From Synechocystis sp. PCC 7509 (GTDB lineage Bacteria; Cyanobacteriota; Cyanobacteriia; Cyanobacteriales; Chroococcidiopsidaceae): a stretch of DNA of 64,000 bases. The notes below the pieces were generated by a model. It saw only the letters and a program-made list of their open reading frames with translations, was not told where the DNA came from and did not search any database. The stretch is taken from positions 3,484,324-3,548,323 of the forward strand of contig NZ_ALVU02000001.1 of the NCBI RefSeq assembly GCF_000332075.2. The letters are read 5' to 3'. Each line of letters opens with the position of its first letter. Position 1 is the first letter of the stretch. The position numbers and the translations under genes were made by a program. Below, one piece after another: positions 37,272 to 48,452 of this stretch.

Positions 37272-37994
37272 ATGTCTAACCTCGCAAAAACTTCAACTTT
37301 AACCGCTAGTGTATTGGGCTTACTAAGTCTATCAACTGTCCTTTCTGCTGCACCATCTCAAGCCGCAGTTATCAATGGTAGTTTTGAGCAGGGGCTTTTT
37401 GGATGGCAGAGTCAGGGTTCAGTAGGAGCTATCGACGATTCCCTAGGTGTTAACCCCACGGATGGTTATTTTCAAGCTGGTTTAGCTACTTACAACAGCA
37501 CTCCTGCTGCTTCTTTAGAAGGATTTTTAGGTTTAAGTGTTGGTAGCCTAAGTACTTTAGGAAATGGCGTAGCAAGAGGCGGTGCAGCGATTAGACAAAC
37601 CTTCACAGCAAATGTTGGCGATGTTATTAGTTTTGATTGGAACTTCCTCACCGATGAAGGTACGCCAAACGCCCGTAACAACGACTTTGCTTTCTTCTCT
37701 CTTACTGGTTTGACAGAATTAGCAGATACCAATGTCTCCTTTTTCGATTCTTTGTCACCATTTCGCGAAGAAACTGGCTATCAGACGACTTCTTACACCA
37801 TTACTACGGCTGGAACCTATACTTTGGGCTTAGGCGTAATAAACTCAGGAGATTTTAAAGTTCAATCCGGCTTGTTAGTAGACAATGTTCGCACTGAAAC
37901 TGTACCTGAGCCTGCTTCAATGTTGGGTATATTAGCTTTTGGTGCTTTGGGTGGTAAGAAGCTATTGAAGCGCAAGCAAAAAGTTGCCGAATAG
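37272..37994 (+). CDS. PEP-CTERM sorting-domain protein
   Basis: A 240-residue exported protein. It has a signal peptide (residues about 1-31, ending SQAAV) and a C-terminal sorting signal: VPEPAS, a hydrophobic helix and the basic tail KKLLKRKQK. Such proteins are processed by an exosortase and often belong to the extracellular matrix. The middle is a beta-rich lectin-like domain (FEQGLFGWQSQG, ISFDWNFLTDEG). No exosortase gene is in the window. A strong terminator follows. Confidence 0.9.
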   Translation: MSNLAKTSTLTASVLGLLSLSTVLSAAPSQAAVINGSFEQGLFGWQSQGSVGAIDDSLGVNPTDGYFQAGLATYNSTPAASLEGFLGLSVGSLSTLGNGVARGGAAIRQTFTANVGDVISFDWNFLTDEGTPNARNNDFAFFSLTGLTELADTNVSFFDSLSPFREETGYQTTSYTITTAGTYTLGLGVINSGDFKVQSGLLVDNVRTETVPEPASMLGILAFGALGGKKLLKRKQKVAE

Positions 37995-38020
37995 TAAACT
38001 ATAGCGCGATCGCTCTTTTT

Positions 38021-38052
38021 AACTGCTATGTCTCTAGACATAGCAGTTTTTT
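38021..38052 (+). terminator. Rho-independent terminator after PEP-CTERM gene
   Basis: AACTGCTATGTCT (38021-38033) pairs with AGACATAGCAGTT (38036-38048) and is followed by four more T. The T run is on the plus strand, so it serves the PEP-CTERM gene; the convergent chlN ends just beyond at 38059. Confidence 0.85.
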
Positions 38053-38058
38053 AATGTC

Positions 38059-39570
<1,512 letters not shown>

Positions 39571-39585
39571 TCAAGTTACCCTCTG

Positions 39586-40233
39586 TTAATAGTTGGGAAA
39601 TAGACCAGAAATATCTTGAGAGCCTTGAACTTCTTGCTGTTCATCTGCTGTGACTTTGTTGGATGTAAGTTCAACCATTACTTCATCTCCTTCACCCAAA
39701 AACACATCGCCAAAATCATCTAAGGAATTTACAACAGAATTATTCTCTGTTGTTGTAAATTCCTCCATTTCGTCAAAGGCAATTTCATCGAGAGATGTGA
39801 TAGTAAATGCTGCTTGTTCTTGGAAAGCCTTGGGGACGGATGAACCGCCCCCCAAGCTTTCCGCTTCGTCAACAACTACAACAAATTCATCATCAAGGTT
39901 AACTTGCAACAAATCATTGCATTGCGTTTGTTGTTTTTGTGCATCAATAGTGGCTTGAGAACTGTTACCCAACATCAAATCTGGATCGAAATTCAACCCT
40001 AATACATCAATTAAAGTATCTACATTCGGATTCAGCTTCGAGAAAGGCAACATTAATTCTGCAAGCTGCGGTTCTAGCGCATTAATTGCGCCCAGGATGA
40101 GGTAAGACGGCGGGCGTTTGCCACCGTCAGGAGTAGCAACGCCAGAATGCAAGCTAATCCAGAAACGATTGCTTTGAAAATATTGCAACCACCTCTGTTT
40201 CAACGAGTTTTTTAGACTACCAAAAAAAGCCAT
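39586..40233 (-). CDS. DUF5331 protein between chlL and chlN
   Basis: A 215-residue protein. The N-terminal 90 residues (LKNSLKQRWLQYFQSNRFWI) are conserved in cyanobacteria as DUF5331; residues 125-200 are strongly acidic and low in complexity. The position between chlL and chlN is conserved, from memory, and suggests a role linked to dark chlorophyll synthesis or its regulation, but no function is known. It is 29 bases after chlL. Confidence 0.85.
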   Translation of the reverse strand: MAFFGSLKNSLKQRWLQYFQSNRFWISLHSGVATPDGGKRPPSYLILGAINALEPQLAELMLPFSKLNPNVDTLIDVLGLNFDPDLMLGNSSQATIDAQKQQTQCNDLLQVNLDDEFVVVVDEAESLGGGSSVPKAFQEQAAFTITSLDEIAFDEMEEFTTTENNSVVNSLDDFGDVFLGEGDEVMVELTSNKVTADEQQEVQGSQDISGLFPNY

Positions 40234-40262
40234 TGTTTCTTATCCTCATCCTTCAAACTAGA

Positions 40263-41126
40263 TTAAACCATCATCAAATCTAGTTTTTCTTCCTGACTTG
40301 CGGCGGGAGTTGTGGGATTGAGATAGAAGTCAGACAACAAGGAGAACAATTCGCGGTCTGGAGCATCATTAGGTACAACACCCTCTGGTCGTGCCAAAAT
40401 TTGATCGGCAATACTGAGATAGTAATCGCAAACATAATTTAGCGAAGGGTCTGTTTCTGCCATTTCAAACAAAGTTTTACCTTTAACGCGAGATACGCGG
40501 ATATCTTCAATCAAAGGCAATACTTCTAATACAGGCATGGGGACAGCTTCTATATACTTCTCAATCAAATCACGCTTGGAAGTGCGGTTGCCAATCAATC
40601 CCGCTAGGCGCAAAGGATGAGTCCGCGCTTTTTCTCTTACAGAAGCAGCGATACGGTTAGCAGCGAATAAAGCATCAAAGCCATTATCGGTAACGATTAG
40701 GCAATAGTCGGCGTAGTTTAGAGGCGCAGCAAAACCACCGCATACCACATCACCCAAAACATCAAACAAGATAATATCGTACTCATCAAAAGCGTTGAGT
40801 TCTTTGAGCAATTTTACTGTCTCTCCTACCACATAGCCACCGCAGCCAGCACCCGCCGGAGGCCCGCCAGCTTCTACGCAATCTACGCCACCGTAGCCTT
40901 TATAAATGACATCTTCCGCCCAAACATCTTCGTAGTGATAATCTTTTTCCTGAAGCGTATCGATAATTGTGGGAATTAAAAACCCAGTCAGGGTAAAAGT
41001 GCTGTCGTGCTTGGGGTCGCAGCCAATTTGCAATACTTTTTTGCCACGCTTGGCTAAGGCAACAGAGATGTTACAGCTAGTTGTAGATTTGCCGATACCA
41101 CCTTTTCCGTAAACTGCAAGTTTCAC
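40263..41126 (-). CDS. chlL: Light-independent protochlorophyllide reductase ATPase subunit L
   Basis: A 287-residue ChlL (NifH-like) that passes electrons to ChlN-ChlB with ATP hydrolysis. P-loop GKGGIGKS is at residues 7-14. The 4Fe-4S ligands are Cys95 (AGAGCGGY) and Cys129 (DVVCGGF). It is the first gene of the chlL-DUF5331-chlN unit, transcribed from a long upstream region with a possible operator. Confidence 0.97.
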   Translation of the reverse strand: MKLAVYGKGGIGKSTTSCNISVALAKRGKKVLQIGCDPKHDSTFTLTGFLIPTIIDTLQEKDYHYEDVWAEDVIYKGYGGVDCVEAGGPPAGAGCGGYVVGETVKLLKELNAFDEYDIILFDVLGDVVCGGFAAPLNYADYCLIVTDNGFDALFAANRIAASVREKARTHPLRLAGLIGNRTSKRDLIEKYIEAVPMPVLEVLPLIEDIRVSRVKGKTLFEMAETDPSLNYVCDYYLSIADQILARPEGVVPNDAPDRELFSLLSDFYLNPTTPAASQEEKLDLMMV

Positions 41127-41634
41127 TTTATTTTTGGCTCCTATCGTTGTTTATCGAACTGCTAGTTAAAAAAATCAGTCTACTAGCTTGGTTGTTTTTT
41201 ATCTTTCCGGTCTGTGATTGAATTATTGTTCAACTCCGGCGCAAAAGAAAGGGGGTTGAAAGATAAGTATAGGTTTAAAACACGTTTAAACCCTTTATGT
41301 GAATGCTTGTGAATAAAAAAAGACTCAAAAAGCCCTCTCAATCATTTATAAAGCTGTAAGTAATTATTTAATTACTGTTTTTTATAAAAAAGGTAACAAA
41401 AAACAAATATGCACAAGCCCTAGAAGCTGCTAAAAAAAAGAGTTCAGCGATAAAGATAGAACACAACACGTACTTGTTATCTGAAGTCTAAGCCAGTGTA
41501 AACAGCCTGTAAGCGGTATTTACTTGGAGAACAGATAGTTTTGCCCAGAGTTTGTAACTAAGCTAAGAACGAGATTAGAGCAAAGCTGGCTACTTATGTT
41601 AAAAATAATAAATTTTGTCCAAATAGCTGTATTT
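41127..41634. other. 508-base region upstream of chlL
   Basis: A gene-free stretch, AT-rich, before chlL (minus strand) and after the Trp-rich gene. It should contain the chlL promoter. The one clear dyad is at 41272-41292. No RNA gene was seen. Confidence 0.5.
41272..41292. promoter_or_regulatory. Inverted repeat upstream of chlL
   Basis: GGTTTAAA and TTTAAACC are separated by ACACG, forming a 21-base dyad about 146 bases before the chlL start. The size and symmetry suit a dimeric regulator. ChlL is controlled by oxygen and light in some cyanobacteria, but no known factor is assigned to this sequence. Confidence 0.45.
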
Positions 41635-41889
41635 CTAGGAAACATCGCCAATGTTTTCTTCTATTTCCTGCAAAGACTGCCAACCTGCTTGCCATTGGGA
41701 AGCATTTTTGAGCAATTTGGCATTTACCCAGAAACGCACCAGAGGATCGCAAGCTGCGACCATTTCCGCAAAAACCCATTTGCCTTGATTTTTGCGATTG
41801 ACAACTTGAAAATGCCGCCAACCGTCTATTTTTTGCTGTGCTGTCCATTTAGAACCAACTAAGTAAGGAAATTTTTGTTTTTTTTGCAT
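41635..41889 (-). CDS. TIGR02450-type small Trp-rich protein
   Basis: An 84-residue basic protein with seven Trp residues. GSKWTAQQKIDGWRHFQVV followed by a GKWVFAEMVAACDP segment matches the Trp-rich TIGR02450 family, function unknown. Other overlapping frames here lack this pattern. It stands alone. Confidence 0.85.
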   Translation of the reverse strand: MQKKQKFPYLVGSKWTAQQKIDGWRHFQVVNRKNQGKWVFAEMVAACDPLVRFWVNAKLLKNASQWQAGWQSLQEIEENIGDVS

Positions 41890-42019
41890 AATTTATAAGT
41901 TATTGGCGGTTATAAAAATTAGACCTTTTTTGCAAGAATGGTAGCCAAATATTTCTGTAAACGGGAGGTCTATACAATAAAAGAAATCGCTACCTTATAT
42001 TATTAACCGGGAGATAATT

Positions 42020-42712
42020 ATGACTGCCGCAGCAAATCTGAGTGTAGACCAAGACATTATTTACCCAGACAGTGACGGACAGCCAATGTCGGATAATACC
42101 AAACAGTTTGAGTGGATAGTAACCATCAAAGGAGGACTAGACGCTCTATATAAAGATGACCCCAATGTATTTGTTGCGGGGGATTTGCTTTGGTATCCGG
42201 TATACGGCAACAATAAGCTTAGAGTAGCTCCCGATACGATGGTAGCGTTTGGAAGACCCAAAGGTTATAGAGGTTCGTACAAACAATGGCTTGAAGATAA
42301 TATTGCGCCACAGGTAGTGTTTGAGATTCTCTCTCCAGGTAACACCCTTAAAGAGATGGCGAAAAAGCTAGAGTTTTACGAAGTCTATAGTGTAGAAGAA
42401 TACTATTTATACGACCTGGATAAGAACGATCTAAGGATCTGGAACAGGGTTGAAGGACGTTTAACTGTAGTTGAAGTAACTCCAAGTTGGGTAAGTCCGC
42501 GTTTAGGCATTAGATTTGAGCTAAATTCAGAAACTATGCAGATTTATCGACCAGACGGGCGACCTTTTGCAACTTATGTAGAATTGGATCGGCAAAGAGA
42601 AACTGCCGAACAGCACGCCTCAGACGCACAACAAAGGGCGGAAACTGCCGAAAAAAGAGCAGAAGAACTAGCGGCAAAGTTACGCGCTTTAGGTATCGAT
42701 CCTGATGCTTAG
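42020..42712 (+). CDS. Uma2-family (DUF820) putative nuclease
   Basis: A 230-residue PD-(D/E)XK-fold protein of the Uma2 family, very abundant in cyanobacteria. The core includes VAPDTMVAFG, VVFEILSPGNT and KLEFYEVYSVEEYYLYD, with the Asp and Glu positions of the fold. The C-terminal 40 residues form a Glu/Ala/Arg-rich coiled coil. GGGAG precedes the ATG by about 9 bases. The role in cells is not settled. Confidence 0.9.
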   Translation: MTAAANLSVDQDIIYPDSDGQPMSDNTKQFEWIVTIKGGLDALYKDDPNVFVAGDLLWYPVYGNNKLRVAPDTMVAFGRPKGYRGSYKQWLEDNIAPQVVFEILSPGNTLKEMAKKLEFYEVYSVEEYYLYDLDKNDLRIWNRVEGRLTVVEVTPSWVSPRLGIRFELNSETMQIYRPDGRPFATYVELDRQRETAEQHASDAQQRAETAEKRAEELAAKLRALGIDPDA

Positions 42713-42833
42713 AAATATCTTTTGGGTGGAAATACACCTTAAATAGTACGTGAAGTCCGATCCACCAAAAACTTATCTGTTTCTACAATGAGCTTATAAA
42801 GAACTATTTATGCTAAGGCGGTTCATAAAATCT

Positions 42834-45464
42834 ATGCAACCAACCAATCCTAACCAATTTACAGAAAAATCCTGGGAAGCGATCGCCCATACTCCCGATA
42901 TAGTTAAAGCTCATAGCCAACAACAGATAGAAAGCGAACACTTAATGAAGGCTCTTTTAGAGCAAGACGGTTTAGCTAACAGTATTTGGACGAAAGCAGG
43001 AGCAAATATCCAAAAACTGCGCGATCGCACTGACCAATTTATTCAAAAGCAACCCAAAGTGTCGGGGAGCGATAACGTATATGTAGGACGCAGCCTAGAC
43101 ACGCTACTAGATCGCGCTGACACTTACCGCAAAGAATTTAGCGATGAATTTATTTCTATAGAACATCTAATATTGGGTTACGTCAAAGATGAGCGCTTTG
43201 GCAAAAGCTTAATTAAAGAATTCGGCTTGGATGAAACTAAGCTTAAAAACATTATTAAAGATATTCGTGGGAGTCAAAAAGTGACCGATCAAAGTCCAGA
43301 AGGCAAATACGAAGCACTGGAAAAATACGGACGCGACCTTACCGAAGCCGCAAAACAAGGCAAACTTGACCCCGTAATTGGACGCGATGACGAAATTCGC
43401 CGCACAATTCAAATTTTGTCCCGTCGAACTAAAAATAATCCTGTACTGATTGGCGAACCTGGTGTAGGAAAAACTGCGATCGCTGAAGGATTAGCACAAA
43501 GAATTGTCGCAGGTGATGTACCTCAATCTCTCACTGACCGCAAACTCATTAGTTTAGATATGGGTTCGTTGATTGCTGGTGCTAAATTTCGGGGAGAATT
43601 TGAGGAGCGTTTAAAAGCTGTACTCAAAGAAGTTACCAATTCGCGCGGCAATATTATTCTATTTATTGACGAAATCCATACGGTAGTTGGTGCGGGTGCA
43701 AGTCAAGGCGCGATGGATGCGGGAAACTTACTTAAACCCATGTTGGCGCGGGGAGAATTGCGGTGTATTGGTGCGACAACTCTAGACGAGTACCGCAAGT
43801 ACATTGAAAAAGATGCGGCTTTAGAAAGACGCTTTCAGCAGGTGTATATTGAGCAGCCAAATGTTGAAGATACGGTGTCAATTTTGCGCGGTTTGAAGGA
43901 ACGTTACGAAGTTCATCATGGGGTAAAAATCTCTGATAGTGCTTTAGTTGCTGCTGCTATGCTGTCCAATCGTTATATAAGCGATCGCTTTTTGCCAGAT
44001 AAAGCAATTGATCTAGTAGACGAAGCCGCCGCCAAGCTGAAGATGGAGATTACGTCTAAACCAGAAGAATTAGACGAAATCGATCGCAAGGTTTTACAGC
44101 TAGAAATGGAACGGTTGTCGCTGCAAAAAGAAACAAACGCAGCTTCTAGAGAAAGGTTAGAAAGAATTGAAAGAGAACTTGCCGATCTTAAGGAAGATCA
44201 AAGAGCAATGAGCGCTCAATGGCAATCGGAAAAGGATGTAATTTCAAAAATTCAGAAAATTAAAGAAGATAGCGATCGCGTTAACGTCGAAGTTCAGCAA
44301 GCCGAGAGAGACTACGATCTCAACAAAGCCGCCGAGCTAAAATACGGCAAACTAACCGAATTGCAAAAGCAGCTAAAAGAAGCCGAAGCAGAGCTTAGTC
44401 AAGCGCAAACAAGCGGTCAATCTTTACTACGAGAAGAAGTAACCGAGTCTGATATCGCCGAAGTTATTTCTAAGTGGACGGGTATACCGATTAGCAAGTT
44501 AGTGGAATCGGAAAAAGACAAGTTGCTGCAATTAGAAGACGAGTTACATAACCGCGTTATCGGTCAAAATGAAGCCGTTACCGCCGTTGCTGATGCTATT
44601 CAGCGATCGCGCGCTGGACTTGCCGATCCTAACCGTCCTACCGCTAGTTTCATTTTCCTTGGTCCCACCGGAGTAGGTAAAACAGAACTAGCTAAAGCAA
44701 TAGCTGCCTACTTATTCGATACCGAAGAAGCGCTAGTTCGGATTGATATGTCGGAATACATGGAGAAACACGCTGTTTCTAGGCTGATTGGTGCGCCTCC
44801 AGGGTACGTAGGTTACGACGAAGGGGGACAACTAACGGAAGCGCTGCGCCGCCGTCCTTACGCCGTGATTTTGTTTGATGAAATTGAGAAAGCGCACCCC
44901 GATGTATTTAACATCATGCTGCAAATTCTCGATGATGGGCGCGTTACTGATGCTCAAGGTCATACGGTGGACTTCAAAAACTCCATTATTATCATGACTA
45001 GCAATATCGGTTCGCAGTACATTCTCGATTTGGCTGGCGATGATTCTCAGTATGATGAGATGTATCGGCGGGTAATGGAAGCAATGCGCGGTAGTTTCCG
45101 TCCTGAATTTCTCAACCGGATTGATGAAACAATTATCTTCCACGCCTTGCAAAAAAATGAGTTGCGGCAAATTGTTCAGTTGCAAGTAGTGAGACTAGCA
45201 GATAGGTTGAGCGATCGCAAAATATCGTTAAAACTCTCTGATTCTGCTTTAGACTTTTTGGCAGAGGTAGGCTACGATCCCGTATTTGGTGCGCGTCCGC
45301 TCAAACGTGCAATTCAAAAAGAGCTAGAAACTCAAATTGCTAAAGCCATCTTGCGCGGCGAGTTTCACGACGGCGATACTATTTTTGTAGATGTCGAAAA
45401 TGAACGGATTGCTTTTAAACGATTGCCATCGCAATTAGTTACAACCCAACCTGGAGCGTCATAG
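42834..45464 (+). CDS. clpB: ATP-dependent chaperone ClpB
   Basis: An 876-residue Hsp100 disaggregase acting with DnaK. It has the double Clp_N domain, AAA-1 with GEPGVGKTA, a long coiled-coil M domain (about 400-525) and AAA-2 with GPTGVGKTE, plus the C-terminal [21 protein letters not shown] start it at 42834 ([16 protein letters not shown]), as in other cyanobacterial ClpB1 proteins; an ATG at 42810 would add eight residues not found in relatives. Confidence 0.95.
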   Translation: MQPTNPNQFTEKSWEAIAHTPDIVKAHSQQQIESEHLMKALLEQDGLANSIWTKAGANIQKLRDRTDQFIQKQPKVSGSDNVYVGRSLDTLLDRADTYRKEFSDEFISIEHLILGYVKDERFGKSLIKEFGLDETKLKNIIKDIRGSQKVTDQSPEGKYEALEKYGRDLTEAAKQGKLDPVIGRDDEIRRTIQILSRRTKNNPVLIGEPGVGKTAIAEGLAQRIVAGDVPQSLTDRKLISLDMGSLIAGAKFRGEFEERLKAVLKEVTNSRGNIILFIDEIHTVVGAGASQGAMDAGNLLKPMLARGELRCIGATTLDEYRKYIEKDAALERRFQQVYIEQPNVEDTVSILRGLKERYEVHHGVKISDSALVAAAMLSNRYISDRFLPDKAIDLVDEAAAKLKMEITSKPEELDEIDRKVLQLEMERLSLQKETNAASRERLERIERELADLKEDQRAMSAQWQSEKDVISKIQKIKEDSDRVNVEVQQAERDYDLNKAAELKYGKLTELQKQLKEAEAELSQAQTSGQSLLREEVTESDIAEVISKWTGIPISKLVESEKDKLLQLEDELHNRVIGQNEAVTAVADAIQRSRAGLADPNRPTASFIFLGPTGVGKTELAKAIAAYLFDTEEALVRIDMSEYMEKHAVSRLIGAPPGYVGYDEGGQLTEALRRRPYAVILFDEIEKAHPDVFNIMLQILDDGRVTDAQGHTVDFKNSIIIMTSNIGSQYILDLAGDDSQYDEMYRRVMEAMRGSFRPEFLNRIDETIIFHALQKNELRQIVQLQVVRLADRLSDRKISLKLSDSALDFLAEVGYDPVFGARPLKRAIQKELETQIAKAILRGEFHDGDTIFVDVENERIAFKRLPSQLVTTQPGAS

Positions 45465-45466
45465 AT

Positions 45467-45495
45467 GTAGAGACGTTGAACTGCAACGTCTCTAC
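45467..45495. repeat. GTAGAGACGTTG palindromic repeat between convergent genes
   Basis: GTAGAGACGTTG (45467-45478) pairs with CAACGTCTCTAC (45484-45495) across a five-base loop. This hairpin type is a well-known dispersed repeat in cyanobacteria, from memory. It sits just after clpB and supplies the TAG stop of the minus-strand SRPBCC gene (45492-45494), so it could act as terminator for both. Confidence 0.75.
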
Positions 45496-46040
45496 AATCC
45501 ACAAATCACCTGGCGCATTGTTCGCATATTTGCAGGTAATTCTAGCTGCATCGCTTGCTGTATAAACATTGTTGGGATGGGAATATTTGGGGTTGCTTGC
45601 ACAGCGTAAGTAAGCAGAGTTCCATCTTGACAATCTTGCAAGCTCAAATCGGCAGCAAAATCGATAAAAGTACCAGTTTCTAAACGAAACTGAATTTGCT
45701 GCTGCACTACTTCAATCACATTTAAGTAAACTTCTACTTGCGCCGTAAAAAACAAAAAGGCTTTTTTCGCCGCTTGATATAAGCGCTTGGCTTCCCCTCG
45801 GTGCAAAACTTCGCTTTTAGTCACATCAGGAAAATACTGCACCCAACGAGGGTAATCTGTGACTTGTTGCCAAACGTGCGATCGCACCAAAGGTAAGTAC
45901 ATTGTAGCTGTTACCGCCCCGCCCCAATCAGAGTGCGATCGCGTTTTGACTAAAATTTCTCCCCCAATCATAGCTATTTGCTGAAGCTTACTCCACTCAA
46001 CAACCGATTTACTTGCATTACTAGCAGAAAATTCATTCAT
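45492..46040 (-). CDS. SRPBCC (START-like) family protein
   Basis: A 182-residue protein with the polyketide cyclase/START-like fold: TATMYLPLVRSHVWQQVTDY, then WVQYFPDVTKSEVL and a beta-rich rest. Such proteins bind hydrophobic ligands. The stop codon lies in the GTAGAGACG repeat, so the last few residues may have changed when the repeat inserted. The first 35 residues are polar and less conserved; an internal start at MIGGEILVKT is possible. Confidence 0.8.
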   Translation of the reverse strand: MNEFSASNASKSVVEWSKLQQIAMIGGEILVKTRSHSDWGGAVTATMYLPLVRSHVWQQVTDYPRWVQYFPDVTKSEVLHRGEAKRLYQAAKKAFLFFTAQVEVYLNVIEVVQQQIQFRLETGTFIDFAADLSLQDCQDGTLLTYAVQATPNIPIPTMFIQQAMQLELPANMRTMRQVICGL

Positions 46041-46251
46041 TCTACGTGCGAAGTCTCCTACACCAATAAATACAAAAAGTGTAAATAGTTACATGAATTT
46101 AGTTAACTCAATCACTAATTATCACCTGACTGTCTAGCAGTTTTGTAAAAAGATGCTAAACCTGTGATAAAGGTTCCAAGAATTTATCTATTAAAATTAG
46201 TAAATAAACAAGCACCGCTAATATTAAGTAAATTCAAAGGGAAAAAATATC

Positions 46252-46833
46252 ATGGCTTTGACTACTTCAACTATGTTGTTATTAGGTACTAAAGCGCCAG
46301 TCTTTAAATTACCCGATGTATTATCTGGTCAATTAATTTCGTTAACTGACTATACAAAAAAACAGGCAATTTTAGTCATGTTTATTTGTCAACATTGCCC
46401 CTTTGTCAAGCATATTAAGACTCAATTAGCGCAACTTAGCAGCGATTATGCTAATAGTAATTTGGGGGTTATTGCTATTAGTTCTAATGATGTCAGCAAT
46501 CACCCAGACGATGCGCCGGAATACTTGCAAGCTATGGCGCAAGAACTTAGCTTAACTTTTCCTATTTGCTATGACGAGAGTCAGGAAATAGCCAAAGCTT
46601 ACACCGCAGCTTGTACACCGGACTTTTTTTTATTTGACGCTAATCAACAGCTAGTTTATCGCGGACAACTTGATGATAGTAGACCCAGCAATGGCAAACC
46701 TGTTAATGGTAAAGATTTACGCGCAGCCATTGAGGCAGTTTTGGCAGGAAAAGCTGTTGATGGAGAACAAAAACCAAGTGTGGGTTGCAATATTAAGTGG
46801 AAGCCTGGGAATGCTCCTAGCTACTATGGCTAA
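46252..46833 (+). CDS. Thioredoxin-like / AhpC-TSA family protein
   Basis: A 193-residue redoxin. MFICQHCPFVKH holds a CxxC motif, CTPDFFLFD has the second conserved Cys and the cis-Pro region, and VYRGQLDDSRPSNGKPV is typical of a subfamily found in many cyanobacteria. It probably acts as a thiol peroxidase or reductase in stress defence; the substrate is unknown. Confidence 0.88.
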   Translation: MALTTSTMLLLGTKAPVFKLPDVLSGQLISLTDYTKKQAILVMFICQHCPFVKHIKTQLAQLSSDYANSNLGVIAISSNDVSNHPDDAPEYLQAMAQELSLTFPICYDESQEIAKAYTAACTPDFFLFDANQQLVYRGQLDDSRPSNGKPVNGKDLRAAIEAVLAGKAVDGEQKPSVGCNIKWKPGNAPSYYG

Positions 46834-46881
46834 TGATCTATTCGTGTTTTTAAACTAACAATTTTAATTATTAATATAAGC

Positions 46882-47934
46882 ATGAATTTTTGTAGTGATA
46901 ATGTAACGGGAATATCGCCAGAAATATTAACCGCTTTAGCTAAAGTAAACCAAGGTGCAGCTATGCCTTATGGCGAAGATGAATGTACCAAAAGGCTACA
47001 AACCAAGTTTGCGGAATTATTTGAGACGGATGTTACAGTTTTTCCTGTAGTTACCGGAACGGCGGCTAATGCTTTAGCTTTATCTGTGCTAGTTCCACCT
47101 TTTGGAGCAATTTATTGTCATTCGTCCGCACATATAAATGTCGATGAATGCGGTGCGCCAGAGTTTTATACAGGTGGGGCAAAATTACTTACACTTCCTG
47201 GCAATAATGGTAAATTATCTGCACAAGAATTGCAAAATGCGATCGCACTTTCAGGCATTGGTGTTGTCCATCACGTCCAACCTGCGGCTATTAGTATTAC
47301 CCAAGCAACAGAAGCGGGTACAGTTTACAGCAAATCTGAAGTTCAACAAATTGCTGAAGTTGCTCGTACTCATCACCTTAGCCTGCATATGGATGGAGCG
47401 CGATTTGCTAATGCGGTAGCAACTTTAGGTTGTTCTCCCGCCGATATCACTTGGCGTTGTGGTGTAGATGTATTGTGTTTTGGCGCGACTAAAAATGGCG
47501 CTATGGCGGCGGAAGCTGTAATATTTTTCAACCGCGATTTAGCTCAAACCTTTGACTATCGCCGTAAACGTAGCGGACACTTGTTTTCAAAAATGCGATT
47601 TTTGTCAGCACAGTTAGAGGCATATATAACTAACGATTTGTGGCTAAAAAATGCCGCTCACGCAAACCTAATGGCAAAGAAACTAGCAATGGGACTTACT
47701 AAATTACCAGGAGTAGAACTTTGTTATCCGGTAGACGCAAACGAAGTATTTATTCAGCTACCCGAAACTGTTATTGCGGGACTAATAGCCGATGGTTTTA
47801 AGTTTTACCGTTGGGAAGGAGAGCATTCAACAATGGTAAGGCTAGTAACTGCGTTTGATACAACCAATGAATCAGTTGATGCTTTGATCAAAGCGGCTTA
47901 TTCTCACTCTGTTAGTGTTTTGAGCAATTATTAA
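46882..47934 (+). CDS. Low-specificity L-threonine aldolase
   Basis: A 350-residue PLP enzyme that splits threonine or allo-threonine into glycine and acetaldehyde. The start MNFCSDNVTGISPEI and AAMPYGEDECT fit the family; the PLP lysine is in CFGATKNGAM and HMDGARFANA holds the ring-binding Asp. It is 48 bases after the thioredoxin-like gene; no functional link is evident. Confidence 0.92.
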   Translation: MNFCSDNVTGISPEILTALAKVNQGAAMPYGEDECTKRLQTKFAELFETDVTVFPVVTGTAANALALSVLVPPFGAIYCHSSAHINVDECGAPEFYTGGAKLLTLPGNNGKLSAQELQNAIALSGIGVVHHVQPAAISITQATEAGTVYSKSEVQQIAEVARTHHLSLHMDGARFANAVATLGCSPADITWRCGVDVLCFGATKNGAMAAEAVIFFNRDLAQTFDYRRKRSGHLFSKMRFLSAQLEAYITNDLWLKNAAHANLMAKKLAMGLTKLPGVELCYPVDANEVFIQLPETVIAGLIADGFKFYRWEGEHSTMVRLVTAFDTTNESVDALIKAAYSHSVSVLSNY

Positions 47935-47950
47935 GTTAGCCTGAAAATAA

Positions 47951-48023
47951 TGGAGAATTGGGGAGTCGAACCCCATACCTCTTCCATGCCATGGAAGCGC
48001 TCTACCAAATGAGCTAATCCCCC
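47951..48023 (-). tRNA. tRNA-Ala (GGC)
   Basis: On the minus strand the 73 bases fold as a full cloverleaf: acceptor GGGGGAT/ATTCTCC with two G-U pairs, D arm GCTC/GAGC, anticodon stem CTTCC/GGAAG with loop ATGGCAT (anticodon GGC) and T arm TGGGG/CCCCA with loop TTCGACT. The discriminator is A; the CCA end is not encoded. Confidence 0.95.
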
Positions 48024-48188
48024 GAATCATTACACTGTCTTTTTTCTAGCACCTCTTAGAACCCATTGTCCACACTCTAGAGGATGATGACGTGCTAATA
48101 ACTAAGTTCTACTTAGTCACAGTGCTTTGTTAGCATCTCTTAATAGTTGTTTACTTGTCAAGCTTATTGATAAAAGTTTATAAATTAA

Positions 48189-48380
48189 TTAAGAAATCTT
48201 CAGTAAATAATTAAGACAGTTGTGCATAAGAAAATAAACTACTAACATTGCTGCTGCCGAAAAAGCCACTAAAGTTCCTGCCAACATTAAGGAAAATTCT
48301 CGCTTCTGCACCGCCGCATCCATGAGGTGCAGCGACCAAGCCACCAGCGCCACATCAAAAACTAATATAGAAACGAGCAT
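48189..48380 (-). CDS. Small two-helix membrane protein
   Basis: A 63-residue protein with two membrane helices (about 1-19 and 31-52) joined by a charged loop (DAAVQKREFS). I believe similar proteins are widespread in cyanobacteria, but I know no function. It stands alone between tRNA-Ala and hisF, 72 bases from the hisF stop. Confidence 0.7.
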   Translation of the reverse strand: MLVSILVFDVALVAWSLHLMDAAVQKREFSLMLAGTLVAFSAAAMLVVYFLMHNCLNYLLKIS

Positions 48381-48452
48381 ATATTAAGAAGTTTAAATTT
48401 TATTAGTACATCTTAACATAAGTACAAAAAATCAGCAGGAAGGGAGATTTTG

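Noticed and set aside
41594-41862. Two other frames overlapping the Trp-rich gene
   Set aside because: Only the frame at 41635-41889 on the minus strand has the TIGR02450 pattern; the others have shadow-like composition.
44832-45185. 117-codon minus-strand frame inside clpB
   Set aside because: It is antisense to the AAA-2 domain of clpB, a typical shadow frame.
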